Shown here: piece after piece, positions 1 to 7,782 of the stretch
Layout: each line of letters opens with the position of its first letter
Numbering within the stretch: position 1 is the first letter of the stretch
From: Mycolicibacterium novocastrense
GTDB lineage: Bacteria; Actinomycetota; Actinomycetes; Mycobacteriales; Mycobacteriaceae
Length of the DNA stretch: 64,000 bases
Direction: 5' to 3'
NCBI RefSeq assembly: GCF_001570485.1
Contig: NZ_BCTA01000093.1
Coordinates: forward strand, 264,228-328,227
Translations under genes and position numbers: made by a program
Notes under the pieces: generated by a model
What the model was told of the DNA's origin: nothing
Seen by the model: only the letters and a program-made list of their open reading frames with translations
Databases searched by the model: none

Positions 1-911
1 CCGACATCCGGGTTGACGACCTGGCCGCCGGTGACGACGGCGAGGTCGTCGAGGAACGCCTTGCGGCGGTCGCCGAAGAACGGAGCCTTGACCGCCACCG
101 CCTTCAGCGTCTTACGGATGGCGTTGACCACCAGCGTCGAGAGTGCTTCGCCCTCAACATCTTCGGCGATGATCAGCAGCGGCTTACCGGCCTCGGCAAC
201 CTTTTCCAGGAGCGGAAGCAGGTCGGGCAGCGAGCTGATCTTCTCCCGGTGCAGCAGCACCAGCGCGTCCTCGAGCACCGCCTCCTGGGCGTCGAAGTCG
301 GTGACGAAATACGCCGAGAGATAGCCCTTGTCGAAGCCGACGCCGTCGGTCATCTCTAGGTAGGTCTCCAGCGTCGAGGACTCTTCGACGGAGACGACGC
401 CGTCGGCGCCGACCTTCGTCATCGCCTCACCGACCAGCTCGCCGACCTTCTCGTCGCGAGACGAGACAGTGGCGACCTGGGCGATGGCGTTCTTATCCGA
501 CACCGGCGTCGCCGCGGCCAGCAAGGCCTCCGACACCGCGTCGGCGGCCTTGGCGATGCCCGCGCCGAGCGCGATCGGGTTGGCGCCGGCCGCGACGTTG
601 CGCAGCCCGCCCTTGACCAATGCCTGCGCCAGCACCGTCGCGGTGGTGGTGCCGTCGCCGGTGACGTCGTTGGTCTTGGTGGCCACCGACTTGAGCAACT
701 GCGCCCCGAGGTTCTCGAACGGATCCTCCAGGTCGATCTCACGGGCGATCGTCACACCGTCGTTGGTGATGGTCGGCCCGCCCCATGACTTGGCCAGCAC
801 GACGTTCTTGCCGCGCGGGCCAAGGGTCACCCGCACCGCGTCGGCCAGCTTGTCCACGCCGGCTTCCATTGCGCGGCGCGCGGTTTCGTTGAACTCAATC
901 TGCTTACTCAT
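1..911 (-). CDS. groEL1: 60 kDa chaperonin GroEL1 (N-terminal part, runs off the window)
   Basis: This is the first 303 or so residues of a Hsp60 chaperonin, which folds client proteins in the cytoplasm inside an ATP-driven ring. The translation begins MSKQIEFNETARRAME and contains the family signatures VTLGPRGKNVVL and the ATP-binding GDGTTTATVLAQ. The start is the ATG at 909-911. The 3' end lies beyond position 1, so the C-terminus, histidine-rich in mycobacterial GroEL1 and glycine-methionine-rich in GroEL2, cannot be checked. The groEL1 assignment rests on the adjacent groES; in mycobacteria groEL2 is normally unlinked to groES. Expression is expected to be heat-inducible through the CIRCE site upstream of groES. 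Confidence 0.96.
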   Translation of the reverse strand, partial: MSKQIEFNETARRAMEAGVDKLADAVRVTLGPRGKNVVLAKSWGGPTITNDGVTIAREIDLEDPFENLGAQLLKSVATKTNDVTGDGTTTATVLAQALVKGGLRNVAAGANPIALGAGIAKAADAVSEALLAAATPVSDKNAIAQVATVSSRDEKVGELVGEAMTKVGADGVVSVEESSTLETYLEMTDGVGFDKGYLSAYFVTDFDAQEAVLEDALVLLHREKISSLPDLLPLLEKVAEAGKPLLIIAEDVEGEALSTLVVNAIRKTLKAVAVKAPFFGDRRKAFLDDLAVVTGGQVVNPDV

Positions 912-950
912 AAGTGTCTTTCTTGAGTCGCAATTCGCTATATACGCATG

Positions 951-993
951 CCGCCCCGGAAATCACCCGTGTGGACGGGGATTCCCGGGGCGG
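951..993 (-). other. Long hairpin between groES and groEL1
   Basis: Within the 93 bp between groES and groEL1, CCGCCCCGGAAATC (951-964) pairs with GATTCCCGGGGCGG (980-993) with one mismatch, and CCCGT/ACGGG pairs inside it. The result is a long, very GC-rich stem-loop in the bicistronic mRNA. It has no U-tract in either direction, so it is more likely a processing or stability element, or a partial attenuator, than a full terminator. Post-transcriptional cleavage of the groES-groEL1 message has been described in M. tuberculosis, which fits, but the role here is inference. Confidence 0.6.
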
Positions 994-1004
994 AACACGG
1001 GTGC

Positions 1005-1307
1005 TTACTTGTTGACGACGGCCAGCACGTCGCGTGCCGAGAGGATCAGGTACTCCTCGCCGTTGTACTTGATCTCGGTGCCGCCGTACTTGCTGTAGAT
1101 GACGGTGTCGCCCTCGGAGACGTCCAGCGGGATGCGCTTCTCGCCGTCCTCGTCCCAGCGGCCGGGGCCAACTGCGACGACGGTGCCTTCCTGCGGCTTT
1201 TCCTTGGCGGTGTCGGGGATGACCAGACCGGATGCGGTCGTGGTCTCGGCCTCGTTGGCCTGAACGAGGATCTTGTCCTCGAGTGGCTTGATGTTCACGC
1301 TCGCCAC
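1005..1307 (-). CDS. groES: 10 kDa co-chaperonin GroES
   Basis: This 100-residue protein caps the GroEL ring. The sequence (ASVNIKPLEDKILVQANEAE at the N-terminus, then the mobile loop around ETTTASGLVIPDTAKEKPQ, ending ILSARDVLAVVNK) is nearly the mycobacterial GroES consensus. I chose the GTG at 1305-1307: it gives the usual family length, and a GGAGGG ribosome binding site (1311-1320 region) sits just upstream. The ATG six codons further upstream would add a non-conserved MEGSI extension. It is the first gene of a groES-groEL1 operon. Confidence 0.97.
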   Translation of the reverse strand: MASVNIKPLEDKILVQANEAETTTASGLVIPDTAKEKPQEGTVVAVGPGRWDEDGEKRIPLDVSEGDTVIYSKYGGTEIKYNGEEYLILSARDVLAVVNK

Positions 1308-1436
1308 GATGGAGCCCTCCACTAGTTCGGGTGTCGATCCGGGTTCCCGGATCTCTCAGTTACCAGGTGTTCGGCATGCGTCCGTGCCCACGCACCGTCG
1401 TCGCGGGTGCCGGCGCAGGGGTTGGCCGCGTGCCAC

Positions 1437-1463
1437 CTAGCACTCTATACACGAGAGTGCTAG
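1437..1463 (-). promoter_or_regulatory. CIRCE operator (HrcA site) upstream of groES
   Basis: CTAGCACTC-N9-GAGTGCTAG is a perfect 9-9-9 inverted repeat matching the CIRCE consensus (TTAGCACTC-N9-GAGTGCTAA) except for the outermost bases. CIRCE is bound by the heat-shock repressor HrcA. A second GAGTGCTAGCACTC palindrome overlaps its promoter-distal arm (1455-1468), so two HrcA half-site arrangements are possible. It overlaps the predicted -10 of the groES promoter, as expected for a repressor site. Confidence 0.92.
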
Positions 1464-1470
1464 CACTCAA
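1444..1470 (-). promoter_or_regulatory. Predicted groES-groEL1 promoter
   Basis: On the minus strand, TTGAGT (1465-1470) and TATAGA (1444-1449) are separated by 15 bp and lie inside and beside the CIRCE element, about 140 bp before the groES start. The short spacer is sub-optimal for the housekeeping sigma factor, so the exact hexamers are uncertain. Confidence 0.45.
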
Positions 1471-1488
1471 GGCCGGGTATCGACAAGA

Positions 1489-2514
1489 TCAGGCCACTTG
1501 TGCCTGTACGACGGGCAGACCCGGATCGCTGACGGCATCCAGCGGGGACGGCGCGGCCCCGGCCGCAATCAGGTGCGCCGCGAACGAGGCGATCATCGCG
1601 CCGTTGTCGGTGCACAGGCGTGGTCGCGGCACCCGCAGCGTCAGCCCGTTGGCGGCGCACCGCTCCTCGGCCAGCTCACGCAGCCGCGAGTTCGCCGCCA
1701 CTCCCCCGGCGATCAGCAGCGTCGAGACGTCGAGCGCCTTGGCGGCCCGCACCGCCTTGAGCGTCAGCACGTCGGCAACCGCCTCCTGGAATCCGGCCGC
1801 CACATCCGCCGTCGACGCCTCCGGGTGGCTTTCGACGTACCGGGCGACCGCCGTTTTGAGCCCCGAGAAGCTGAACGCGTACGGATCGTCGCGCGGGCCG
1901 GTCATGCCCCTCGGGAACACGATCGCGTCCCTGTCCCCCTCGCGGGCCAGCTCGTCGAGCACCCTGCCGCCGGGATAGCCCAGGCCCAACAGGCGCGCCA
2001 CCTTGTCGTAGGCCTCTCCTGCGGCGTCGTCGACGGTGCTGCCGAGTTCGACGATCGGCTCGCCCAGCGACCGCACCTGCAGCAGGTTGGTGTGCCCGCC
2101 CGAGACCAACAGACCGATGCTCTCCGGCAGCGGGCCGTGGTCGTAGACGTCGGCGGCCAGGTGCCCACCCAAGTGGTTGACGGCGTAGAACGGCACCTGC
2201 CATGCCGCCGAATAGGCCTTGGCCGCGGCCACTCCCACCAGCAGCGCACCTGCCAGGCCCGGCCCGATCGTCGCGGCGACGACATCGGGTTTGGCCACCC
2301 CGGCCGCCTGTAGTGCGCGGCGCATCGTCGGACCCAACGCCTCCAGGTGCGCGCGGGACGCGATCTCGGGAACCACCCCACCGAACCGGGCATGTTCATC
2401 GACACTGGAGGCCACCTCGTCGGCGAGCAGCCGCACCGAACCGTCGGCACCCAATTCGGCGATGCCGACGCCGGTCTCGTCGCAGGAGCTCTCGATGGCC
2501 AGGATGATCGTCAT
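1489..2514 (-). CDS. tsaD: tRNA N6-adenosine threonylcarbamoyltransferase TsaD
   Basis: TsaD transfers the threonylcarbamoyl group from TC-AMP onto A37 of ANN-decoding tRNAs (t6A), working in the cytoplasm with TsaB and TsaE. The 341-residue protein starts MTIILAIESSCDETGVG, the classical Kae1/TsaD N-terminus. It carries the metal-binding HxxxH in VNHLGGHLAA, the nucleotide-binding LLVSGGHT, and the C-terminal CTDNGAMIA with the third metal ligand. The ATG at 2512-2514 overlaps the rimI stop codon (ATGA). A longer open frame upstream is only read-through of the rimI region in another frame. It is the last gene of the alr-to-tsaD run. Confidence 0.96.
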   Translation of the reverse strand: MTIILAIESSCDETGVGIAELGADGSVRLLADEVASSVDEHARFGGVVPEIASRAHLEALGPTMRRALQAAGVAKPDVVAATIGPGLAGALLVGVAAAKAYSAAWQVPFYAVNHLGGHLAADVYDHGPLPESIGLLVSGGHTNLLQVRSLGEPIVELGSTVDDAAGEAYDKVARLLGLGYPGGRVLDELAREGDRDAIVFPRGMTGPRDDPYAFSFSGLKTAVARYVESHPEASTADVAAGFQEAVADVLTLKAVRAAKALDVSTLLIAGGVAANSRLRELAEERCAANGLTLRVPRPRLCTDNGAMIASFAAHLIAAGAAPSPLDAVSDPGLPVVQAQVA

Positions 2515-2963
2515 GTCGGGTCTCGCCGCATCGTATAGGCGTCGGCGCCGCTGGCCCGGTAATACCGTTTGCGCAGCCCCACATTCGTGAAGCCGAAGCT
2601 TTCGTACATCTTGATCGCCGCTTCGTTGTCGGTGCGAACCTCGAGGAACACGCAGCCACCCGAGGCGTGGTCGAGCAACTCGGCCAGCATGCGCTTGCCG
2701 ATCCCCTGGCCCTGATAGGCGGGGTCGACGCCGATGGTGTGGATCTCGTACTCGTAGGGCTTCTTCCGGCCCAGCCGGGCGATGCCCGCGTAGCCGACGA
2801 GCTTGTCGTGATCGCGTGCGGCGACGTAGCGGATGTGCTTGGCGGCGAGTTCGGCGAGGAAGGCGCGCTCGAGCCACGGATCGTCGCCGTCGAACAGCTG
2901 GGCCTCCAGCTCAGCGCACCTGGCCGCGTCGGACGGCTTCAGCGGCCCGTACTGGATGCTCAT
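2511..2963 (-). CDS. rimI: Ribosomal protein S18-alanine N-acetyltransferase-like GNAT protein
   Basis: This 150-residue GNAT-fold acetyltransferase has the acetyl-CoA loop motif QGQGIGKRML (R/Q-x-x-G-x-G/A) and the RimI-typical C-terminal segment EVRTDNEAAIKMYESFGF. RimI acetylates ribosomal protein S18 in enterobacteria; in actinobacteria the substrates are less certain. It sits between tsaB and tsaD with 4-bp overlaps on both sides, the usual place for rimI, pointing to translational coupling. No unusual residues were seen. Confidence 0.93.
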   Translation of the reverse strand: MSIQYGPLKPSDAARCAELEAQLFDGDDPWLERAFLAELAAKHIRYVAARDHDKLVGYAGIARLGRKKPYEYEIHTIGVDPAYQGQGIGKRMLAELLDHASGGCVFLEVRTDNEAAIKMYESFGFTNVGLRKRYYRASGADAYTMRRDPT

Positions 2964-3577
2964 CGCCTGGCCACCGAGGGTTTGGCGTCGGGCCGGCGCA
3001 GGTAGAGCGGGACCAGCGGCGCCGGCTCAGCGTCCCAGTCCGCCACCGCGCGCACCAGCCCCGAAGCGGTCGGATACACCGGAGCCTGGCGGGGCAGGTC
3101 GAACAGCGCCGCGTGCTCGGGCGAGCCGGCGACCGCTGTGGCACCTGCGGGCACGTCCGCGGCTGCGCAGACGCCGGGTCCGTCGGTGCGCATCCCGTCG
3201 AGGTAACGCGCCCAGTAGACCTCGCGACGACGCGCATCCGTCACCACGAGCACGTCGCCGACGGTGTCCACCCCGATGGCATCGAGGCTGCAGACGCCGT
3301 GGACCGGGATGCCCAGCGCGTGCCCGTAGGCCGCGGCGGTGGCCATTCCGACGCGCAGGCCGGTGAACGGTCCCGGGCCACAGCCGACCACGACCGCGGC
3401 CAGCTCGTCGACGCCGATTCCCGCGTCCGCCAGCGCCTGCACCGCGTTCGGGGTGAGCTGCTCGGCGTGCGCCCGCGCGTCGACCGTCACCCGCTCGGCG
3501 AGCACCTGCAGTCCGTGGAGGCGAACGACGCCCGCCGTCACCGCGGGCGTCGCGGTGTCGATGGCCAGTACGTTCAC
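2960..3577 (-). CDS. tsaB: tRNA threonylcarbamoyladenosine biosynthesis protein TsaB
   Basis: TsaB is the catalytically inactive TsaD paralogue that scaffolds the t6A complex. The 205-residue protein begins VNVLAIDTATPAVTAGVV, the expected ASKHA N-terminus, and has the family motif VVVGCGPGPFTGLRVGMATA. The GTG at 3575-3577 is preferred because it overlaps the tsaE stop (GTGA) and removes an unrelated arginine-rich extension present if translation began further upstream. It is coupled to tsaE upstream and rimI downstream. Confidence 0.94.
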   Translation of the reverse strand: MNVLAIDTATPAVTAGVVRLHGLQVLAERVTVDARAHAEQLTPNAVQALADAGIGVDELAAVVVGCGPGPFTGLRVGMATAAAYGHALGIPVHGVCSLDAIGVDTVGDVLVVTDARRREVYWARYLDGMRTDGPGVCAAADVPAGATAVAGSPEHAALFDLPRQAPVYPTASGLVRAVADWDAEPAPLVPLYLRRPDAKPSVARR

Positions 3578-4041
3578 GCCTTGCTCCACTCCCACACCGC
3601 GGTGCGCACCTCGGTGTCGCGGGCACGCTCGAGCCGCACGTCGAGGTGGCTGTCGGAGAGCCGTTCGGCCAGCCCCTCGCCCCATTCGACGACCACGACG
3701 GCGTCGTCGAGATCGGTGTCCAGGTCCAGCGAGTCGAGTTCGGCGAGCAGGTCGACCGACGGGTGGTCGAGGAGGCGATACATGTCGACGTGAATCATGG
3801 CCGGCGCATCCGATCGGCGGGCCCGGTGTACGCGCGCCAGTACGAAGGTCGGCGAGATCACCGGCCCCTGGACATCCATCGCTTGCGCAATACCCTTGGC
3901 GAGCACGGTCTTTCCCGCGCCGAGCGGTCCGGACAGCACGACGACGTCACCGGCGTGCAGTTGTCCACCGAGTTCGGCGCCGAGCGCGACGGTGTCCTCT
4001 GCGGTCGGCAGTTCGGCCGTGCCCGAGCGGCGTTCACCCAT
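3574..4041 (-). CDS. tsaE: tRNA threonylcarbamoyladenosine biosynthesis ATPase TsaE
   Basis: TsaE is the P-loop ATPase that drives turnover of the TsaB-TsaD complex. The 155-residue protein has a Walker A motif in LSGPLGAGKTVLAKGIA (about residue 40), the switch segment SPTFVLARVH, and the family motif HVDMYRL followed by VVVEWGEGL. Its length is normal. Its start overlaps the end of the preceding hydrolase gene by 8 bp and its stop overlaps tsaB by 4 bp, so the whole set is probably one transcript. Confidence 0.95.
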   Translation of the reverse strand: MGERRSGTAELPTAEDTVALGAELGGQLHAGDVVVLSGPLGAGKTVLAKGIAQAMDVQGPVISPTFVLARVHRARRSDAPAMIHVDMYRLLDHPSVDLLAELDSLDLDTDLDDAVVVVEWGEGLAERLSDSHLDVRLERARDTEVRTAVWEWSKA

Positions 4042-5155
4042 TGTTGCGGACCTTCTCGCGCACCCGCCTCGTCAACGCGACGAGCTTGGACGGTGTCGCA
4101 CGTTCGACGAGTCGGACCAGCGCCTCGTTGATCGCCTCGGGTTGTTCGAGTTGAACGAGATGTCCTGCGCCACCGACGATCACCAGCTGCGCCTTCGGGA
4201 GAACCGCGGCCATGGCTTGCGAGTACTCCATCGGGGTCAGCAGGTCGCGGTCACCGCACGCGATCAGGGTCGGCACCTTGGCCAGCGTGGTCAGCCCGTC
4301 GATCTCGTTGTGCACCTCGAGCGCATGCAGGAACTCGACGAGCGTCGCGATCGGTGTGCCGTGCATCATCCTCTCGGAGAACGCCACGACACTCGGACTG
4401 ATCTTTTCGTCGCCGTAGGAGCCCGCGCGCAGGATCGGCGCGATCACCGACTTCGCTGCGCCGCGGGTGCGGTGCACCATCTTGGGTGCGTACCGCACCG
4501 CGAAGCGGACCGCCTCCAGTGCGGGGTTCTTCAAGATCTCCCCCACCGGCGATCGCGAAACGCCTTCGGCCGCGGAGGCGATGATCGCGGCACCGACGAT
4601 TCGCTTCGGATAGTGCTGCGGGAACTGTCGCGCGTGTGACAGCACGGTCATCCCGCCCATCGAGTGCCCGACCAGCACCACGGGACCGCGCGGGACCACC
4701 ACCGTCAACACGGCTTCCAGATCCTGTCCGAGTTGGGTGACGGTATAGGTCTCGGGCGGCGCTTCGTCGGACTGGCCGTGTCCGCGCTGATCGTAGAACA
4801 CCATCCGGACCTGGGGCCCCCACTGCTCGGTCAGCCTGACGCGCTGAAAGTAGAAGGCGCCCATGCGTAGACAGAATCCGTGCGCGAACACCACGGTCAG
4901 CGGCGCGTCCTGCGGGCCGACCTCGCGGACGGCCAGCGAGACGCCGTCGGGCGTGGTGACGACGGAACTGCGGTCGGCGTCGAGTAGCTCGAAATCCTCG
5001 TCCTTGTAGTGGTCCACGGTGTCGAGTCGACGCCGCAGCGAGCGCGCGGCCGACATTCCCGCTGCACTACCGACCGCGGTCAGGCCTGCCGCACCCGCGA
5101 GCCAACGCCCGTTCGAGTTGCGGCGGCGGCCCGGGCCCGGAATTTCGTCGTCCAT
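4034..5155 (-). CDS. Alpha/beta-fold hydrolase, membrane-associated
   Basis: This 373-residue protein has an N-terminal hydrophobic stretch (about residues 15-40, GRWLAGAAGLTAVGSAAGMS) that could anchor it in or target it to the membrane. An alpha/beta-hydrolase domain follows, with the oxyanion segment VFAHGFCLRM, the nucleophile elbow LVGHSMGGM, an acidic residue in IACGDRDLLTP and the catalytic histidine in GGAGHLVQLE. All triad residues are present, so it should be active; the substrate (lipid or ester) is unknown. The ATG at 5153-5155 overlaps the alr stop by one base (TGATG). The position matches the alr-tsaE interval of M. tuberculosis, where a related hydrolase is found. Confidence 0.88.
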   Translation of the reverse strand: MDDEIPGPGRRRNSNGRWLAGAAGLTAVGSAAGMSAARSLRRRLDTVDHYKDEDFELLDADRSSVVTTPDGVSLAVREVGPQDAPLTVVFAHGFCLRMGAFYFQRVRLTEQWGPQVRMVFYDQRGHGQSDEAPPETYTVTQLGQDLEAVLTVVVPRGPVVLVGHSMGGMTVLSHARQFPQHYPKRIVGAAIIASAAEGVSRSPVGEILKNPALEAVRFAVRYAPKMVHRTRGAAKSVIAPILRAGSYGDEKISPSVVAFSERMMHGTPIATLVEFLHALEVHNEIDGLTTLAKVPTLIACGDRDLLTPMEYSQAMAAVLPKAQLVIVGGAGHLVQLEQPEAINEALVRLVERATPSKLVALTRRVREKVRNNG

Positions 5156-6321
5156 CAAGGCGTCTCGTCCATCGTTGCCGTATAGGTCCGCACGAAGCGG
5201 CCACGCGGAGTGGTCACGATCTCGTAGTTGATGGTGCCCAGCAGGTCGGCCCACTCCTGAGTCGTCGGCTCGCCGTGCGTGCCCGGCCCGAACAGGATCG
5301 CCTCGTCACCCTCTGTGACTCCGCTCGCCGGTCCGAGGTCCACGACGAACTGGTCCATGCAGATCCGGCCGACGTTGCGGCACCGTCGGCCGTTGATCAG
5401 CACATCGAAGCGGTTGCTCAACGGACGGAACACCCCGTCGGCGTAACCGACCGGCAACAGCGCCACGGTGGTGTCGCGATCGGCGACCCAGGTGTGCCCG
5501 TAGGACACCCCGTCGCCCGCCCGTATCGACCGCACCAGTGCCACAGGGCATTTCAGAGTCATCGCCGGACGCAGGCCCATGTTACCGCGCTCGGGAATCG
5601 GGGTCTGACCGTACACCGCGATACCGGCGCGCACGAGGTCGAAGGCCAGGTCTGGCCGCGTCATCGCGGCCGGGCTGTTACTCAGGTGGGTGATCTCGAA
5701 CTGCACGCCCTGTTCGGCCGCATAGGTCCGCATCTCGCTGAGTCGCTGCGCCTGTAGGTCGTTGAGCGGATCGTCGGGCTGGTCGCCGTGCACGAGGTGC
5801 GACATCAGCCCCCGCACGCTGATCGCGTCGTCGGCCTGCGCCCGCTTGAGCGCGGCGACCATCGCCGGGTAGTCGGCACGACCGACGCCGTTGCGGCTCA
5901 GCCCGGTGTCGACCTTCACGGTCACCAAGGCGCCGCGCCCGGCCCGTGCGACGCCGTCGAGCAGTTCATCGAGCTGGCGCACCGACGACACCGCGATCTG
6001 GACGTCGGCGGCCACGGCCGGCGCGAAATCGGTACCCGGCGGGTGCAGCCAGGCCAGCAGCGGAGCCGTGATGCCGTCGCCGCGCAGCGCCAACGCCTCG
6101 GCGACGGTCGCCACCCCGAGTTCGGACGCTCCCGCGGCGAGCGCGACCCGGCTGACCTGCGTGGCGCCGTGTCCGTATCCGTCGGCCTTGACGACGGCCA
6201 TCACCTGCGCGGTGCCCGCGAGGTCACGCAGCAACCGCACGTTGTGGGCGATCGCGTCGAGGTCGACCACCGCCTGGGGGGCCGCGGTCGCGGTCGGGGT
6301 CGTCAGCTCGGTCGCGTGCAT
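5155..6321 (-). CDS. alr: Alanine racemase
   Basis: Alr interconverts L- and D-alanine with PLP, supplying D-Ala for peptidoglycan in the cytoplasm. The 388-residue protein has the PLP-lysine motif AVVKADGYGHGA (Lys about 45), the second-base tyrosine in DGVSYGHTW (Tyr about 274) and the C-terminal RICMDQFVVDLG signature. Length is normal for the family. It is the first gene of a minus-strand run alr-hydrolase-tsaE-tsaB-rimI-tsaD. It lies 51 bp from gadB, in the same orientation. Confidence 0.97.
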   Translation of the reverse strand: MHATELTTPTATAAPQAVVDLDAIAHNVRLLRDLAGTAQVMAVVKADGYGHGATQVSRVALAAGASELGVATVAEALALRGDGITAPLLAWLHPPGTDFAPAVAADVQIAVSSVRQLDELLDGVARAGRGALVTVKVDTGLSRNGVGRADYPAMVAALKRAQADDAISVRGLMSHLVHGDQPDDPLNDLQAQRLSEMRTYAAEQGVQFEITHLSNSPAAMTRPDLAFDLVRAGIAVYGQTPIPERGNMGLRPAMTLKCPVALVRSIRAGDGVSYGHTWVADRDTTVALLPVGYADGVFRPLSNRFDVLINGRRCRNVGRICMDQFVVDLGPASGVTEGDEAILFGPGTHGEPTTQEWADLLGTINYEIVTTPRGRFVRTYTATMDETP

Positions 6322-6372
6322 CGTCGTTTCACCACGGCCGATTGTCCCAGACGGGCGAGCAGCGGCCCGACG

Positions 6373-7755
6373 CTAGTGCGCGAAGGGCTGCAACTGGTTG
6401 AAGTGGCCGCGGGGTTTGAGCTCGTCGAGGTGGGAGAGCACGGTGACCATGTCGTCGTGCAGCGCTCGGGCCAGGTCCGCGGAGAATCCCTCCCGCACGA
6501 CGATGCGCAACATCGTGACGTCGGTGGCGCCCTCCGGCATGGTGTAGGCGGGCACCTGCCAGCCGAACGCGCGCAGAGCCTGCGAGATGTCGAACTCCGT
6601 ATAACCGAAATCGCCGGCGAGCTTGAAACTCACCACCGGGATCGCCGACCCGTCGGCGACGACCTCGAAGTGTTCGCTTTCGCGCAATTGGTCACCCAGC
6701 CACCGCGCGGTCTGCGAAAGAGACTGCATCACTTGTAAATAGCCCCCACGCCCCAGCCGGAGGAAGTTGTAGTACTGCCCGACGACCTGGTTGCCGGGTC
6801 GGGAGAAGTTCAATGTGAAGGTCGGCATGTCGCCGCCGAGATAGTTGACGTGAAAGACCAGGCCCTCGGGCAGGTACTCCGCGCTGCGCCAGACCACGAA
6901 GCCGATTCCGGGGTAGGTCAGGCCGTACTTGTGCCCGCTGACGTTGATGGACACCACGCGCGGGAGCCGGAAGTCCCATTCCAGGTCCGGATGCAGGAAC
7001 GGCACCACGAAGCCACCACTGGCCGCATCGACGTGGACCGGGATGTCGAGGCCACCACCGTCCGCGAGTTTGTCGAGCGCGGCACAGATCTCACCGATGG
7101 GTTCCAGTTCCCCGGTGTAGGTGGTGCCCAGGATCGCCACCACTCCGATGGTGTCCTCGTCGATGTTGTCGAGCACCTGTTCGGGCGTGATGACGTAGCG
7201 GTCCTCCGCCATCGGCAGGTACCGCGCCTCGACGTCGAAGTAGCGGCAGAACTTCTCCCAGACCACCTGAACGTTGGCGCCCATCACCAGGTTCGGTGTG
7301 CGGCCCTTCCATTTGTCGCCGACGCGTTCGCGCCACCGCCACTTCATGGCGAGCCCGGCCAGCATCACAGCCTCGCTGGAACCGATCGTCGAGACACCGA
7401 TCGCGCTCGACGGGTCGTCGTCGCGCAGGTCTTCGGCGTGGAACAGATCGGCCACCATGCACACGCAGCGCTGCTCGATCGCGGCGGTCGCCGGATACTC
7501 GTCCTTGTCGATCATGTTCTTGTCGAATGTCTCGGCCATCAGCCGTTCGGCCTGCGGGTCCATCCATGTCGTGACGAACGTGGCCAGGTTCAGCCGGGAA
7601 CTGCCGTCGAGCATCAGTTCGTCGTGGATGAACCGGTACGCGGCGTCGGGGTCCATCGCATCGTCGGGCAACCGTAGCGACGGCACCGGCGCCATCGCCA
7701 GTCGTCCGGTGTAGGCGGGGGCGACCTGGGGTGCGTGAGGACGCGTGGGCGACAT
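6373..7755 (-). CDS. gadB: Glutamate decarboxylase
   Basis: A 460-residue PLP-dependent group II decarboxylase, converting glutamate to GABA and CO2 with proton consumption. The sequence shows the PLP-lysine motif NVSGHKYGLTYPG (Lys about 276), the aspartate-containing HVDAASGGF and the family N-terminal TFVTTWMDPQAERLM. It aligns over the full length with GadB-type enzymes. Its genomic place, between alr and nnr, is that of gadB in M. tuberculosis. In other bacteria GadB gives acid resistance with an antiporter; no antiporter gene is adjacent. Confidence 0.95.
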   Translation of the reverse strand: MSPTRPHAPQVAPAYTGRLAMAPVPSLRLPDDAMDPDAAYRFIHDELMLDGSSRLNLATFVTTWMDPQAERLMAETFDKNMIDKDEYPATAAIEQRCVCMVADLFHAEDLRDDDPSSAIGVSTIGSSEAVMLAGLAMKWRWRERVGDKWKGRTPNLVMGANVQVVWEKFCRYFDVEARYLPMAEDRYVITPEQVLDNIDEDTIGVVAILGTTYTGELEPIGEICAALDKLADGGGLDIPVHVDAASGGFVVPFLHPDLEWDFRLPRVVSINVSGHKYGLTYPGIGFVVWRSAEYLPEGLVFHVNYLGGDMPTFTLNFSRPGNQVVGQYYNFLRLGRGGYLQVMQSLSQTARWLGDQLRESEHFEVVADGSAIPVVSFKLAGDFGYTEFDISQALRAFGWQVPAYTMPEGATDVTMLRIVVREGFSADLARALHDDMVTVLSHLDELKPRGHFNQLQPFAH

Positions 7756-7782
7756 GAGATTTCCTCTCGTTGCTGACTTGGC

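Noticed and set aside
948..1325. 125-codon plus-strand open frame opposite groES
   Set aside because: Shadow of groES, which is unmistakable on the minus strand.
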